From positions 248,001 to 312,000 of the forward strand of contig NBIV01000009.1 in the NCBI GenBank assembly GCA_003194525.1: a stretch of 64,000 nt of DNA. The letters run 5' to 3'. Origin of the DNA: Gracilariopsis chorda (Eukaryota > Rhodophyta > Florideophyceae > Gracilariales > Gracilariaceae). Both the position numbers and the translations under genes were made by a program. This document shows, piece after piece, positions 37,626 to 46,474 of this stretch (positions are counted from its first letter, which is position 1; each line of letters opens with the position of its first letter). The notes under the pieces are model-generated. The model was given only the letters and a program-made list of their open reading frames with translations, did not search any database and was not told the origin of the DNA.

Positions 37626-40613
37626 CTACAACATAACATTCTCGTCCTTCGCTCGCTGAAACCTCGGCGAACGCTCTCCATCCTCTTCAGCCTTCGTCTC
37701 CGCTTTTATGCGGCTTACACAAAGCCGCAAATTCCAAGTAAGAAACCGTCGTTTTTCCATTTCACTATCGTGTCCACCTTCTTGCAGGTCCTCACTGCAC
37801 GCATTGAGATTTGTAATATGACTTACTGCCGGAAAAGCAGTTGTCGGTACACACAGAATACGTAGCGCGACATATCGTAACTCGGGCGCAACACTGCCAT
37901 GGATCTGCCACCACTCCAACGGGTCACAGTCGTCCGGCAACTCTTTAAACAAATCCTCACGCGAAAATCGACCACTCCGTTCATGAAACTCTCGCAGCTG
38001 CTCAAGAATCGCGCTCATTGACATATCTCCGCTCTTAGAATAGTGCTTCTGTACAAACTGTGCAGTTTTTCTCCACGCGTCTTCCACCAGTATCCCTTTT
38101 GTGTTGGACAGGTCTCCGGTCGGATTAAGAAATGCAGCAAGATATGATATATGATCCGCAACTGGGGGACATCCGTCCACGCCGTTTCCGAGTAGTCTAC
38201 ACAACACATGCTCACGTAGCTGTCGCAGCTCGTTGTTATACTCTCGGAGTTTGTCCGAATGCAATTCACGTAGTGTTCGCACACAGTCGGGAAGAACATG
38301 CGCTAAGGAACGCGCTCGTAGAATAAGCGGGCATCGGAACAATTCGGCCATGTCGTATACAGCTCCAGAAAACCTGATTGGGGTGTCATATTTGCTACTG
38401 TACAAAGAAATCAACGAGGTCAACGGCTTCATGACCGACAAAAACGCCTTGAGATCTGAACGACATGGCACGGATAGTACCAATCGTATAACCTCTTGGC
38501 TCAACGGTACATTGCCGCAGTTTTCCTCTGTGAGCGTAGTCATGAATGTGCGTGTGTCAATGACACGCTGAGAGTTCTCATGACTACTCTGCGCTTGACA
38601 TAAAAGATCGTATGTGTGCAGCGCAGTGTCAACCACATGGCAGGATTGAATCGAATGCGGTCTTCTCGCGATGAAGTTTCGATATCGCTGAAACTGCTCC
38701 TTCTCACCCAAGTTGCGACCAAATATCTCTTGACCAACAGCTTTACTATACTCTTCTTGAAAGTATGATGCGATAATGTTGTTCCTTCGGTGCACGCGAA
38801 TGAGAAGTGGAATTTGAGCGAGCAATTCTTGGCACAAAATGTCGACTTCTCTAACCACATCTGGCATCCAAATATGATCGTCATCATCGCGAGGAATGGA
38901 GCGCGGTTTGTCAAGATCAATAAGCGGTCTGCTGACTACAATCTGTTCACACTTGACTGCGGAACGTTTCTGCGCTTCTTGAACAATGTGAGCCAGACTG
39001 GACGAGAAATTGAGATGACAGTTCTTGGAAAACAGGTACGACAAATGTGAGCCGGATGCAAAACGGAACACGGAAGCGATATAGGCAGCCGACTCTTCTG
39101 CGACCCTGATATCGCTGTTGTTTGTGATTTGCAACCTGGCGGAAGTGGTGGCCTCGTGTGACAAATCTGTGAAGTAAATGATTAACTGAGCTCCAACATT
39201 GCCCGCGGGTGGGCCACAGCTGAACGGCTTCATCATGTGCTCAGTTGAATGTTGCGCAAGGTAGTTCTCCAGTTCTACGTGAGAAGGTTGCAAAGGGACA
39301 CGTTGGCTACCAGGCGCGGAAGGGGTGCGTGCTTCCTCCCGCTTATATAGTGGTGGTTTTACGCAACGCATAAGATCACGGAACAGAGGGCTTTCAGCAG
39401 CATCCAGTGGAAGATCATTAGCCAACATGAACCGGAGAACGGTCATGACCAAGTCTTGTCGAGGGGAGTGCAGTTCAGGGTGCGACATGCCATTGGCATG
39501 CACAGTGTTTGGCGCAAGCTGCAATGTGTTCTTCTTGCGCAGGACTTTGGCGGCGCCTCTGTGCATTCGCAGTTGTTGGCAAACATGCTCCGGAGCATAA
39601 CAGGATGGAGAAAGCAAATGTCGCAGCAAGAGGGTGGAATTTTCCGAGCGATCGCGCGAAACAAAGGTGCAGTACATGCATTGGTTTGCTATGAAGCTAC
39701 CTTTTCCATCAACGAGACGACGAAAGTGCAATAGCGCTGGGGATCTGGGACGACCCCTTCTTGATTTTGTTATACCGATTGATCGGACGAACGATTGCTG
39801 CGGGGGCGATGCCAGATGGGTAAGCTGAGGATTGTGTTGTTGGTGTTGAGGATGTTGGTGTTGATGGGATGCGGGATCAGGAGTGGATTGGGGTGGTAAG
39901 GCGTCACGTACGGACGGGACAGCAGCGGCAGCTGATGCAACTTGTATAGCAGCAGGGTATGTAGTTTGTATGGGCGAGGACTGAGGATTAGATTGGGGGG
40001 TAGATGGGGTGTGGACGGGTGGGTGGGGAAGATTTGGTTGTTGGGAGGGGGTGTTGGGCTGTGAGACAGAGGGATGTGATGGAGTGTGTTGAGCGGGATG
40101 CACAGGGTGCGGTGAACAGTTGACAACTGGATGGGGCTGCGATGCAGAAGGAGGAACAGCAACAGTAGAAGTAGTATGAATGACGTTTGGATTGGAAATG
40201 TTGGAAAGGGCGTAAGGGGTGTTAGAGTTGGTGAAACGGGCGGCAAGGGCGCTCTTGATATGGTCTGGAGCCGCAGTGCACGAGCGAATGATATGCCTTG
40301 TTAAGTAGGTTGGGTTCTCGGATCGATCACGAGATACAAATTGACAAAAGGTACATTCATTTCCAAGAAATGTACCATGTTCATCGACTAAACGACGGTA
40401 ATAAGTGAAGACAGGGGAACGAGGGCGGCCTCTTCGCTTTCGGGTGGGCTTGCTGTCAAGCGCGGAATGCTGGGGGGGATCGAAAAGGGTGGGAAAAGGT
40501 GGAGCGGGGTTCAGTGGGAGCGTTTGAGAGGGGTGAGAGACGGGAGAGACAGGGGTGGGGGATGGAGGGTGAGACGGTTGCGGTTGGGGAAGGTCTTGTT
40601 GGGCGGTGCCCAT
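37626..40613 (-). CDS. hAT-superfamily transposase-like protein with two BED-type zinc fingers and AT-hooks
   Basis: From the first ATG (40613) the intact frame gives 995 aa; open sequence continues upstream only with a TTG. A Pro-rich N-terminus precedes two near-identical modules, each an AT-hook (RKRRGRPRSP, KSRRGRPRSP) plus a BED-like finger (ECTFCQFVSRDRSENPTYLT, then RHIIRSC; CMYCTFVSRDRSENSTLLLR, then HLLSPSC). A long Pro/Gln/His/Ser-rich linker joins them. The last 600 residues are helical with a hAT-like core. The C-terminus DPLEWWQIHGSVAPELRYVA matches the hAT dimerisation region (DxLxWW). A clear DDE triad was not identified and no terminal inverted repeats were found around it. 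It may be an old, domesticated copy acting as a DNA-binding regulator; an autonomous element is less likely. Confidence 0.7.
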   Translation of the reverse strand: MGTAQQDLPQPQPSHPPSPTPVSPVSHPSQTLPLNPAPPFPTLFDPPQHSALDSKPTRKRRGRPRSPVFTYYRRLVDEHGTFLGNECTFCQFVSRDRSENPTYLTRHIIRSCTAAPDHIKSALAARFTNSNTPYALSNISNPNVIHTTSTVAVPPSASQPHPVVNCSPHPVHPAQHTPSHPSVSQPNTPSQQPNLPHPPVHTPSTPQSNPQSSPIQTTYPAAIQVASAAAAVPSVRDALPPQSTPDPASHQHQHPQHQQHNPQLTHLASPPQQSFVRSIGITKSRRGRPRSPALLHFRRLVDGKGSFIANQCMYCTFVSRDRSENSTLLLRHLLSPSCYAPEHVCQQLRMHRGAAKVLRKKNTLQLAPNTVHANGMSHPELHSPRQDLVMTVLRFMLANDLPLDAAESPLFRDLMRCVKPPLYKREEARTPSAPGSQRVPLQPSHVELENYLAQHSTEHMMKPFSCGPPAGNVGAQLIIYFTDLSHEATTSARLQITNNSDIRVAEESAAYIASVFRFASGSHLSYLFSKNCHLNFSSSLAHIVQEAQKRSAVKCEQIVVSRPLIDLDKPRSIPRDDDDHIWMPDVVREVDILCQELLAQIPLLIRVHRRNNIIASYFQEEYSKAVGQEIFGRNLGEKEQFQRYRNFIARRPHSIQSCHVVDTALHTYDLLCQAQSSHENSQRVIDTRTFMTTLTEENCGNVPLSQEVIRLVLSVPCRSDLKAFLSVMKPLTSLISLYSSKYDTPIRFSGAVYDMAELFRCPLILRARSLAHVLPDCVRTLRELHSDKLREYNNELRQLREHVLCRLLGNGVDGCPPVADHISYLAAFLNPTGDLSNTKGILVEDAWRKTAQFVQKHYSKSGDMSMSAILEQLREFHERSGRFSREDLFKELPDDCDPLEWWQIHGSVAPELRYVALRILCVPTTAFPAVSHITNLNACSEDLQEGGHDSEMEKRRFLTWNLRLCVSRIKAETKAEEDGERSPRFQRAKDENVML

Positions 40614-42230
40614 CTGGAGAGGGGGGAGATGCGTGGGGGTTGGGAGTGGAGAAGTGGTGCGAAATGGGGAGTGAGGAGGGCAATCGAGAGGGGCATGTTT
40701 GCGCCGGGGAGTGCGCGGGGGGTGGGTGGCGATCGCGAAAAGGTGGCGGAGATAGCGGGCGGGGGCGTGCCTTGGCGCGGATGGCTTACCGGCAATGGAA
40801 GGATGCGCCGCTGACAAAAATTGAGGCCAAGGCTGAGAGCGAGCAATTGCGCAGCGCCAACACGCTGTGCGACGTGGGCGACGTGGGCGACGTGGGCAAG
40901 CGGCTTACACCACGACATGCGTGTGCGGTGTGCTCCGGGTGCGAGTGGCTGACGTGGCAATTGCGCTTTGAATGTGGGAGGGGAAGCGGCGGCAGCCAGC
41001 GCGCCGCCGATTGCAGATGGAAGAGCACGCGAGCACTAACTTTGCGCAGGGTATAGTTGGCAGGTGTGCCGAAGTATCTATGCCTCCGGGTACACGGCCG
41101 CAACGATGCATTGCGCGCGGCGCACGCCGTTGTGGAAGGAAATTCAGTTGGGAAGATGCCGGCCTGGAAGCTACACAGTTGCGCCAAAGCCATGCCGCGT
41201 GGCGGCGTTGGGGAGCGAGCGGTCCACTCACAACGCGGCAAACAGTCAGCCCGTGGCGCAGCGTCGAAGCCAGCACGCTCGGAGGCAAGCAGCTGCGCGC
41301 GCTGTCATCTCGAGACGCGCCTGCTCAATGGCGGGGCGCGCTGCGCGAATGTCGGAGCACGCGGCGGCGCGTCAACAAGAAGCGGCTCGTATTCGCGCGC
41401 AATAATGAAACGGTCCGTTGGACCATGCACGCGAGCCGCCTCCAGCTCGCCACCCGCCCTGACGCAAGTGAACAGCCACTCGCATGAGCACAAGCGTCGG
41501 AGATATCGCATCTCCGAATCGCGCCAAATCGCGCCAAATAAAAAAACCGCACGCGCGCCCGATATCTTCCACGCCGGGCGATGGAGGCGCATATGGTCGG
41601 AGCAGCGCCGAGCGCCGAGGCTCGAGCCGTGTCAACGCAGACGCGTTCGAAAGAGAATGCAAGTCTCTACGGCGAAGCGATTCACGTGCGTTTTCGCGCC
41701 CCCTGCGAAGGTAACAAACGGCGGCGTCCGGCTCCAAGTGGGCAGCCGGCGCGCGGATGGGCGGGCGCCGTTGCGCGCGCCGCCCGCGCAGCAGTGCGCC
41801 GCAGGAATGCACCCCTGCTGCGCGCGCACACACGGCTGTCACACGTGCCTTACGGGTATATTACACGACGATATATCTGCGCGCTCCACCGCGCATTGGT
41901 CGCCATGGACAGCGCACAGCGCCGCGCTGCCGCAGCCCCTCCCGCCTCGGAGAGCACCCTGCACACCCCTTTTGCGCCACGCGCGCGGCACGTCGCCGCT
42001 TTACCCAAAAAATAAACCCACCATCACCAAACTTCGCCACCCCCACCCCCCCCCACTAAACCACAACCGCACCGCCTCCACTACTTCTATCAAGTCCTAC
42101 CCCCCCCCCTCCCTAACCCCAACACCTCATTCTCCTCCCAACGCTATCCCCCACCAGCATCCCCCCCCCCCCCCCACCAATTTACTGCTCATCTTCATAC
42201 CTTCCCACCGTCGTCTGCAACAGACATGCC
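40614..42230. other. GC-rich divergent intergene, hAT-like / SAPS-like
   Basis: These 1.6 kb are very GC-rich and produce overlapping frames in all phases (up to 422 codons at 41057-42325). The frames lack domains and are Arg/Ala/Pro-rich, as expected from composition. Elements seen are a 9-bp tandem GACGTGGGC x3 at 40871-40897, a CGGAGAT/ATCTCCG hairpin at 41498-41516, two GCGCCAAA units at 41521-41538, and C-runs at 42040-42185 close to the SAPS-like start. Confidence 0.45.
41521..41538 (-). promoter_or_regulatory. Tandem E2F-type sites
   Basis: Two copies of GCGCCAAA separated by two bases read as TTTGGCGC on the minus strand, which fits the E2F/DP consensus TTTSSCGC exactly. They lie between divergent genes, about 0.7 kb from the SAPS-like start and 0.9 kb from the hAT-like start. 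The site is seen; its use is inferred. Confidence 0.45.
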
Positions 42231-44084
42231 ATGGGTCTATCTGCCGTCTCCCTACGTCGTCGCTCCCGTCCCACCAAGTCGTCACGCCCCACCACCAACA
42301 TCTTCCGCTCACTATGCTCACGTGAGACAGATGCAACCCCCCCCAGCGTGCGCCGTCTTCGTGACCTCCCCGCCCTCGACATGCTCGAGTCGCTCGCCTC
42401 ATTCTCCGAACCCGCTCCCCCCAACCAGCTCACCGACCTTGTAAACCACATCGCCTCCAAGCCGGAATTGCTTCAAAGCTTCATCAACGCCGGTCTATCC
42501 CCCTCTCTCGACACCCCCGGTTCCCCCCGCGACCGTCTCCCCCGCACATGGGTCCTCGCCATCCTCGTTCGTCACGGTCCCTCCTCCCTGCGCGACGCCG
42601 TCGCAGAGAACCCCGCTCTAATTCGCGCTTTCGCCGACGTGTTTTCCACCCCGCCCACCAAATTGGACGCCGCCTTAGCCGCCCATGCCGCCGACGTCCT
42701 ACGCGCTCTTTTGCACGAGTACCCGAAACAAACCGCAAGCGCCCTGTTTAAGACCCCTCTAGTCACCCGTCTCGTGCAGCACATCAGTATACAACCGGCC
42801 GCTGAACTCTTGCCGCGCTTTGTGGGAACACGCGTCTTCACTTCGGGCTATTCTCCCATCCTTCCAATGCATAAGCGCGCCATTTTTATGATGGCTGACG
42901 CTCGAGTTCATCACTTGTTGCTAGCGCGCTATCAACACGCTGTCCACGTTTTGTTGCAAACTAAGCAAGGAAGTGCCACACACGCTGCTGCCACTATTGA
43001 AGGCTGCTGCAATGCAATGGCCGCTATTTCTATGCGTGCCATGTGCATTCCCCGCAAGCATGAAGATTCCGATGAGCGTACCGACGTCACCTATGCTAGT
43101 GGACTGGGGCTTATCACCGCCTCCGTCTACAATGATGCAAAGGACTACCTCAATTTATTGCGTAATGTGCAGCCGCTGGCCGAATTGATACGTATTGCTT
43201 TTGAACCGGATGCCGCCGCGATACCCGATGTTTTTCTCCCAACCATGTCATTGCTGTGCTCATTGCTACGCGCCATGCGCAAGAAGAAGAAGTCGCTGTT
43301 CCCGTCCATGAGAAGTGCCGTCGCTGAAGTAGATACCACCCTCATCTGTGCATTATTGGTAACCATTGTTCCTGCACTGGAGCGCGTGTTGCGGACGGAC
43401 GCCCCCATTGTTGGCCGTACACGTTTGGCCATTGTGGACTTGGTTCGAGAGGCGTGTGCCACTGTTAATGAGAGTTCTCTCACCAAGCTGTTGTGCGCCA
43501 ATGAACACGCGCTTGTACATTGTTTATTGCACCTGGCCACCAAGATGAACCACAATGACCTTCTCATGACCCGCGTGTCACAGGCGTTTGGAGCAGTGTT
43601 CGCACGGTGTAAGCAACTCGGACTGGAGCTGCTGCATCACTCAGAAGTTCTCCACTTCACGGTGCAGTTTAGAAATGTGCCCGCCTCTTGGCCCCTGCTG
43701 CAGAGCTTTGTGTGCTCCACGTGTTTTGAAGAGGCGATGCACAGCTGCGGACAACACACCCATGATGTGCTTATCGAACTGGAAGAATTTTATGATGAAC
43801 ACATCAAGTCACAGGAGGACTTGGGCCTCCAAAAAGTATCCGACCTCAAGCGATCTAAACTTAGCGCTGAAAGCACCGAGATTGACGTGGACGCATTGTA
43901 CGGTCAGAGTGAGGATTACGGGCATGAAGTGTTTATTCGTGGACTGCTGCACGAGGTATCTGGCGTGCACGATGATGCTCCACCTTCCGATAACGTTGTA
44001 CAACACGCAGCGGAGGCAATGCATCATGCGGCAGAAGCTTTCGCGGATCGGTTTAGTCGAGGCTTGCATACTCGTGACCGGTAA
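42231..44084 (+). CDS. SAPS-like (PP6 regulatory subunit-type) helical-repeat protein
   Basis: This is a 617-aa protein whose ATG at 42231 lies in a good context (GCCATGG). The N-terminus is basic and Ser/Thr-rich. From about residue 45 it is an alpha-helical repeat: ELLQSFINAGLSPSLDTPGS, ADVLRALLHEYPKQTASALF, and LVQHISIQPAAELLPRFVGT. ADARVHHLLLARY and a SVYNDAKDYLNLLRNVQPLA stretch follow. The order resembles SAPS-domain subunits of Sit4/PP6 phosphatases, where a domain-ending 'meLLlrlvg' is conserved. A PP4R3- or HEAT-like protein is the alternative. The last 70 residues are acidic and Ala/His-rich. Intronless, in the GC-rich block. It converges on the PHR2-like gene with 266 bp between. 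Confidence 0.5.
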   Translation: MGLSAVSLRRRSRPTKSSRPTTNIFRSLCSRETDATPPSVRRLRDLPALDMLESLASFSEPAPPNQLTDLVNHIASKPELLQSFINAGLSPSLDTPGSPRDRLPRTWVLAILVRHGPSSLRDAVAENPALIRAFADVFSTPPTKLDAALAAHAADVLRALLHEYPKQTASALFKTPLVTRLVQHISIQPAAELLPRFVGTRVFTSGYSPILPMHKRAIFMMADARVHHLLLARYQHAVHVLLQTKQGSATHAAATIEGCCNAMAAISMRAMCIPRKHEDSDERTDVTYASGLGLITASVYNDAKDYLNLLRNVQPLAELIRIAFEPDAAAIPDVFLPTMSLLCSLLRAMRKKKKSLFPSMRSAVAEVDTTLICALLVTIVPALERVLRTDAPIVGRTRLAIVDLVREACATVNESSLTKLLCANEHALVHCLLHLATKMNHNDLLMTRVSQAFGAVFARCKQLGLELLHHSEVLHFTVQFRNVPASWPLLQSFVCSTCFEEAMHSCGQHTHDVLIELEEFYDEHIKSQEDLGLQKVSDLKRSKLSAESTEIDVDALYGQSEDYGHEVFIRGLLHEVSGVHDDAPPSDNVVQHAAEAMHHAAEAFADRFSRGLHTRDR

Positions 44085-44350
44085 GACTTTTGTGTTCTAT
44101 GTTCTACTTTTGTTGTTTTTTTGCAGAGGGGTTTTCGTTTTGTGTTGTTATTCAAGATGTATTGTGTTGGTCGCGGATGTTGTCGAGCCTTTGTTTCCCT
44201 CTATTCCTCTTTATGATGTTAGCCTTCGTGTCGAGGACGGCTTTTGCAAAAGTTCTTGCACAACAAACGATCACAACATTTATTAACTAATATATATATT
44301 ATAAAAGAAAGAGACGGCTTTCTCGTTGGGCGGGCAGCGATGGATACACG

Positions 44351-45328
44351 CTAACAACACAGCTTGCCACGGGTTGCGATGGCATTTGCCTTGACGCCTA
44401 AAAAGGTCCTCCACACGAGTTCCTCATAAGTTCTTCCCGTGAGCGATTTCATAACGTTGAAAACCGTTGCAGCAACCATGCGAGGTGACACGGATCCATA
44501 GTCGAGGTGAGGCTTGAGACGGAAGACCAATTCGCAGCGTGCGTTTCTGGAAAAGTTGTTCTCCTCTCGTTTTGTCATTTGTGCGAGTAGCTTCATAGCG
44601 GCCGAAGTTCCTGCGCCGCGATTGGGCGGTAATTGCACTTGCTTGATTGTTGCGGCGGCGGGCGGAAGGTGCGGTAAGCGATCGGGGGCGGCGGTGTGAG
44701 TTGTGGCGCCCTTGTTGTCAATTGCGGCGGCTACGGTTTGTAGAGATGGCGATTTTGAGGCGTTGAAAGATTGGGTGGTTGGGAGAGTGCTGGAATCAAA
44801 GTGCTCCACATGAATTCCTGCATTCTGCAAAGCTGTGGTTACGCGTTTATGTAGGGTGCAAGAGATGTCTGGACGAGGGTGGCGATTGTAGTAGACAGCG
44901 TGTAAATGGAGTTTGTTGCAGATTTCGGGAAGAAGCGCTTCTGGATTTCCAAGCACGTTGAGGAGGGTGGAGCCCAGGCTGGAGAGATGGGCGGCTAGTT
45001 CTGAGGCGATGCTATTGGCGATTGGATCGACGGTGTGAAAACGTAGCGGGATTAATGCGCCGCCTGGAACAGAGGCGTGTTGCGCGGCTTGAACAAGGGC
45101 AGCATTGTCAGAAATGCGGAGATCGGATTGAAGCCATAAAAGAATGCGCGACGGTTTTGCGGGCGGTGACGGGGGGATGGACGGCGGAGTTGCGCATGTG
45201 CGCTGAGGCGTTGGAATGGGATGAAGTCGGATTGCTAGTTGGGCGGGAGGGGTGGGGGATAGTGGTTTGACGCGTTTGGATAGCTTTGAAGATAGGACTA
45301 GTGTGGGAACGAAGGCTGATGACGACAT
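44351..45328 (-). CDS. PHR2-like truncated photolyase/cryptochrome, plastid-targeted
   Basis: The start is set at the ATG at 45328; the open frame extends upstream but reads low-complexity sequence. The 325-aa protein begins MSSSAFVPTLVLSSKLSKRV, a transit-peptide-like leader with AFV. The photolyase alpha/beta (antenna) domain follows: RILLWLQSDLRISDNAALVQ, PLRFHTVDP, NVLGNPEALLPEICNKLHLH, and AVYYNRHPRPD. After a Ser/Thr-rich linker come only the first helices of the FAD domain: RLKPHLDYGSVSPRMVAATV, ending shortly after TYEELVWRTFLG. Plant PHR2 proteins have this same architecture and stop at the equivalent point (LLWRDFFRF). Most FAD-binding residues are therefore absent by design, not by frameshift. 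Its biochemical role is unknown. It is divergent from the HCF107-like gene. Confidence 0.75.
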   Translation of the reverse strand: MSSSAFVPTLVLSSKLSKRVKPLSPTPPAQLAIRLHPIPTPQRTCATPPSIPPSPPAKPSRILLWLQSDLRISDNAALVQAAQHASVPGGALIPLRFHTVDPIANSIASELAAHLSSLGSTLLNVLGNPEALLPEICNKLHLHAVYYNRHPRPDISCTLHKRVTTALQNAGIHVEHFDSSTLPTTQSFNASKSPSLQTVAAAIDNKGATTHTAAPDRLPHLPPAAATIKQVQLPPNRGAGTSAAMKLLAQMTKREENNFSRNARCELVFRLKPHLDYGSVSPRMVAATVFNVMKSLTGRTYEELVWRTFLGVKANAIATRGKLCC

Positions 45329-45624
45329 GTTGGGGATGGCGGAATATCGGGGGACGGAGTGTGGAAGGACGAAGTAGACTGTATCAGGGAGGGACGATCT
45401 GCGGCGATAGGGAATGGCGGTGTGGGGGCATCTGTGAGATGTGTTGAGCATGTGTGAGATGTGAGATCGCGGGTGTGATTGGGGGCGTGCGCTGCACACG
45501 CATGCCACGTGTTGCGCGTTGAGTGCGGCACCCTTTTCGGAGCGTGTAGCGTGTACAGAGTATATGTACTCCGCGGAGGAGGAAGGAGGAAGGAGGAAGT
45601 ATAGTGAATGAGCGGTTTTGCTTG

Positions 45625-46107
45625 ATGAAGGTGCTGGGCTGGGCGGCGGTGGCGCTGTGCTGCTGCGGCGGCGCCGGCGCCAAGCATTCGACGGCGGTGT
45701 GGCGCGTATACCGCTCATGGCACACGCTCATCGGGTCGGCGGGCACGCCAGCGCCGCGACTGCACGTCAGCGTGCACCTGCAACAAGTGCGCTCGGGGCG
45801 CGTGACGACGTACGACGTGATTCCACAAGACGCCACCTCGCCGCGCACAGCACTCGCTCTACTCTGTGCACGCTGCGTGCCCGCCGTCATTCGCGTGCGC
45901 CCGCGCAAGCACTGGCCGCTGCTGCAGCGCAAGCTGCGCCGCTCTCTGGCGTTTCGCGGCGTGTCCTACGTCCCGCAGCCATGCGTGCAGCACTGGCTGC
46001 GCGCGTACGCCGGCTGTGGCGCGCCGGGCGCGCCTGGACTGCATTTGATACGCAGTAACTGTGTCTGCTTTGCGGATCGAATGGAAGCGTTTTTGTTGCA
46101 TGGCTGA
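45625..46107 (+). CDS. Possible secreted Arg/Cys-rich protein
   Basis: This is a 160-codon frame from the ATG at 45625. The N-terminus MKVLGWAAVALCCCGGAGA has the shape of a signal peptide, followed by a basic, Cys-containing body (KHSTAVWRVYRSWHTLIGSA, then PRKHWPLLQRKLRRSLAFRG). No family was recognised. It lies in the GC-rich divergent region, where long open frames arise by composition, so it may be chance. Frames on the other strand overlap it fully. Confidence 0.3.
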   Translation: MKVLGWAAVALCCCGGAGAKHSTAVWRVYRSWHTLIGSAGTPAPRLHVSVHLQQVRSGRVTTYDVIPQDATSPRTALALLCARCVPAVIRVRPRKHWPLLQRKLRRSLAFRGVSYVPQPCVQHWLRAYAGCGAPGAPGLHLIRSNCVCFADRMEAFLLHG

Positions 46108-46165
46108 TACGCTGCCCATTCTCCTCCGCCAAACCCCCCGCCCCAAAATATCTGCTCTTTGGCCA

Positions 46166-46176
46166 TACCAAGGGTA
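46166..46176 (+). promoter_or_regulatory. TACCA-N2-GGTA motif upstream of the HCF107-like gene
   Basis: The site reads TACCAAGGGTA followed by CGA and lies about 300 bp before the start codon at 46475. It shares 14 bp exactly with the EPSP synthase copy. Confidence 0.45.
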
Positions 46177-46474
46177 CGAGCACGCCAAGCGACCACCGCA
46201 CACGCGGCATTCGTGCCAATTCGTGCTGCTCAACGTCGGTTGCATGCTTTCTGCCTTTGTGCCACCCCCCCCCCCCCCCCCAGTTCTTGCTGCTACACGC
46301 CGTGTTGCATGCTCTCTGCCTTCCCGCCGTCCGCCATTTCTCCCTGCTCGCTGAGGTAAAGTTTATAAACATACAGCCTTCACCCTCCGCTGAGCCATCG
46401 CCCCCACCCCCACAAGCAGCGCCCTCTTCCTTGTCGCCTCGTCTCAGGCTCAGTCCCGTTTTGTGCTATGCAAA

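Larger units (their letters stand above)
45329..46474. other. GC-rich divergent intergene, PHR2-like / HCF107-like
   Basis: These 1.15 kb lie between two genes for probable plastid proteins. It holds a candidate 160-codon secreted ORF (listed), an exact TACCA-N2-GGTA at 46166-46176, and a 17-nt C-run at 46265-46281 followed by a pyrimidine-rich stretch to the HCF107-like start. Confidence 0.45.

Noticed and set aside
41057-42325. 422-codon plus frame in the GC-rich divergent region
   Set aside because: Arg/Ala/Pro/His composition, no ATG at its start, runs into the SAPS-like gene in another phase, and equally long frames exist in other phases; a composition artefact.
46265-46281. C-homopolymer as a sequencing error
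   Set aside because: Exact length may be wrong, but similar runs before three genes on the same strand suggest a real compositional feature.
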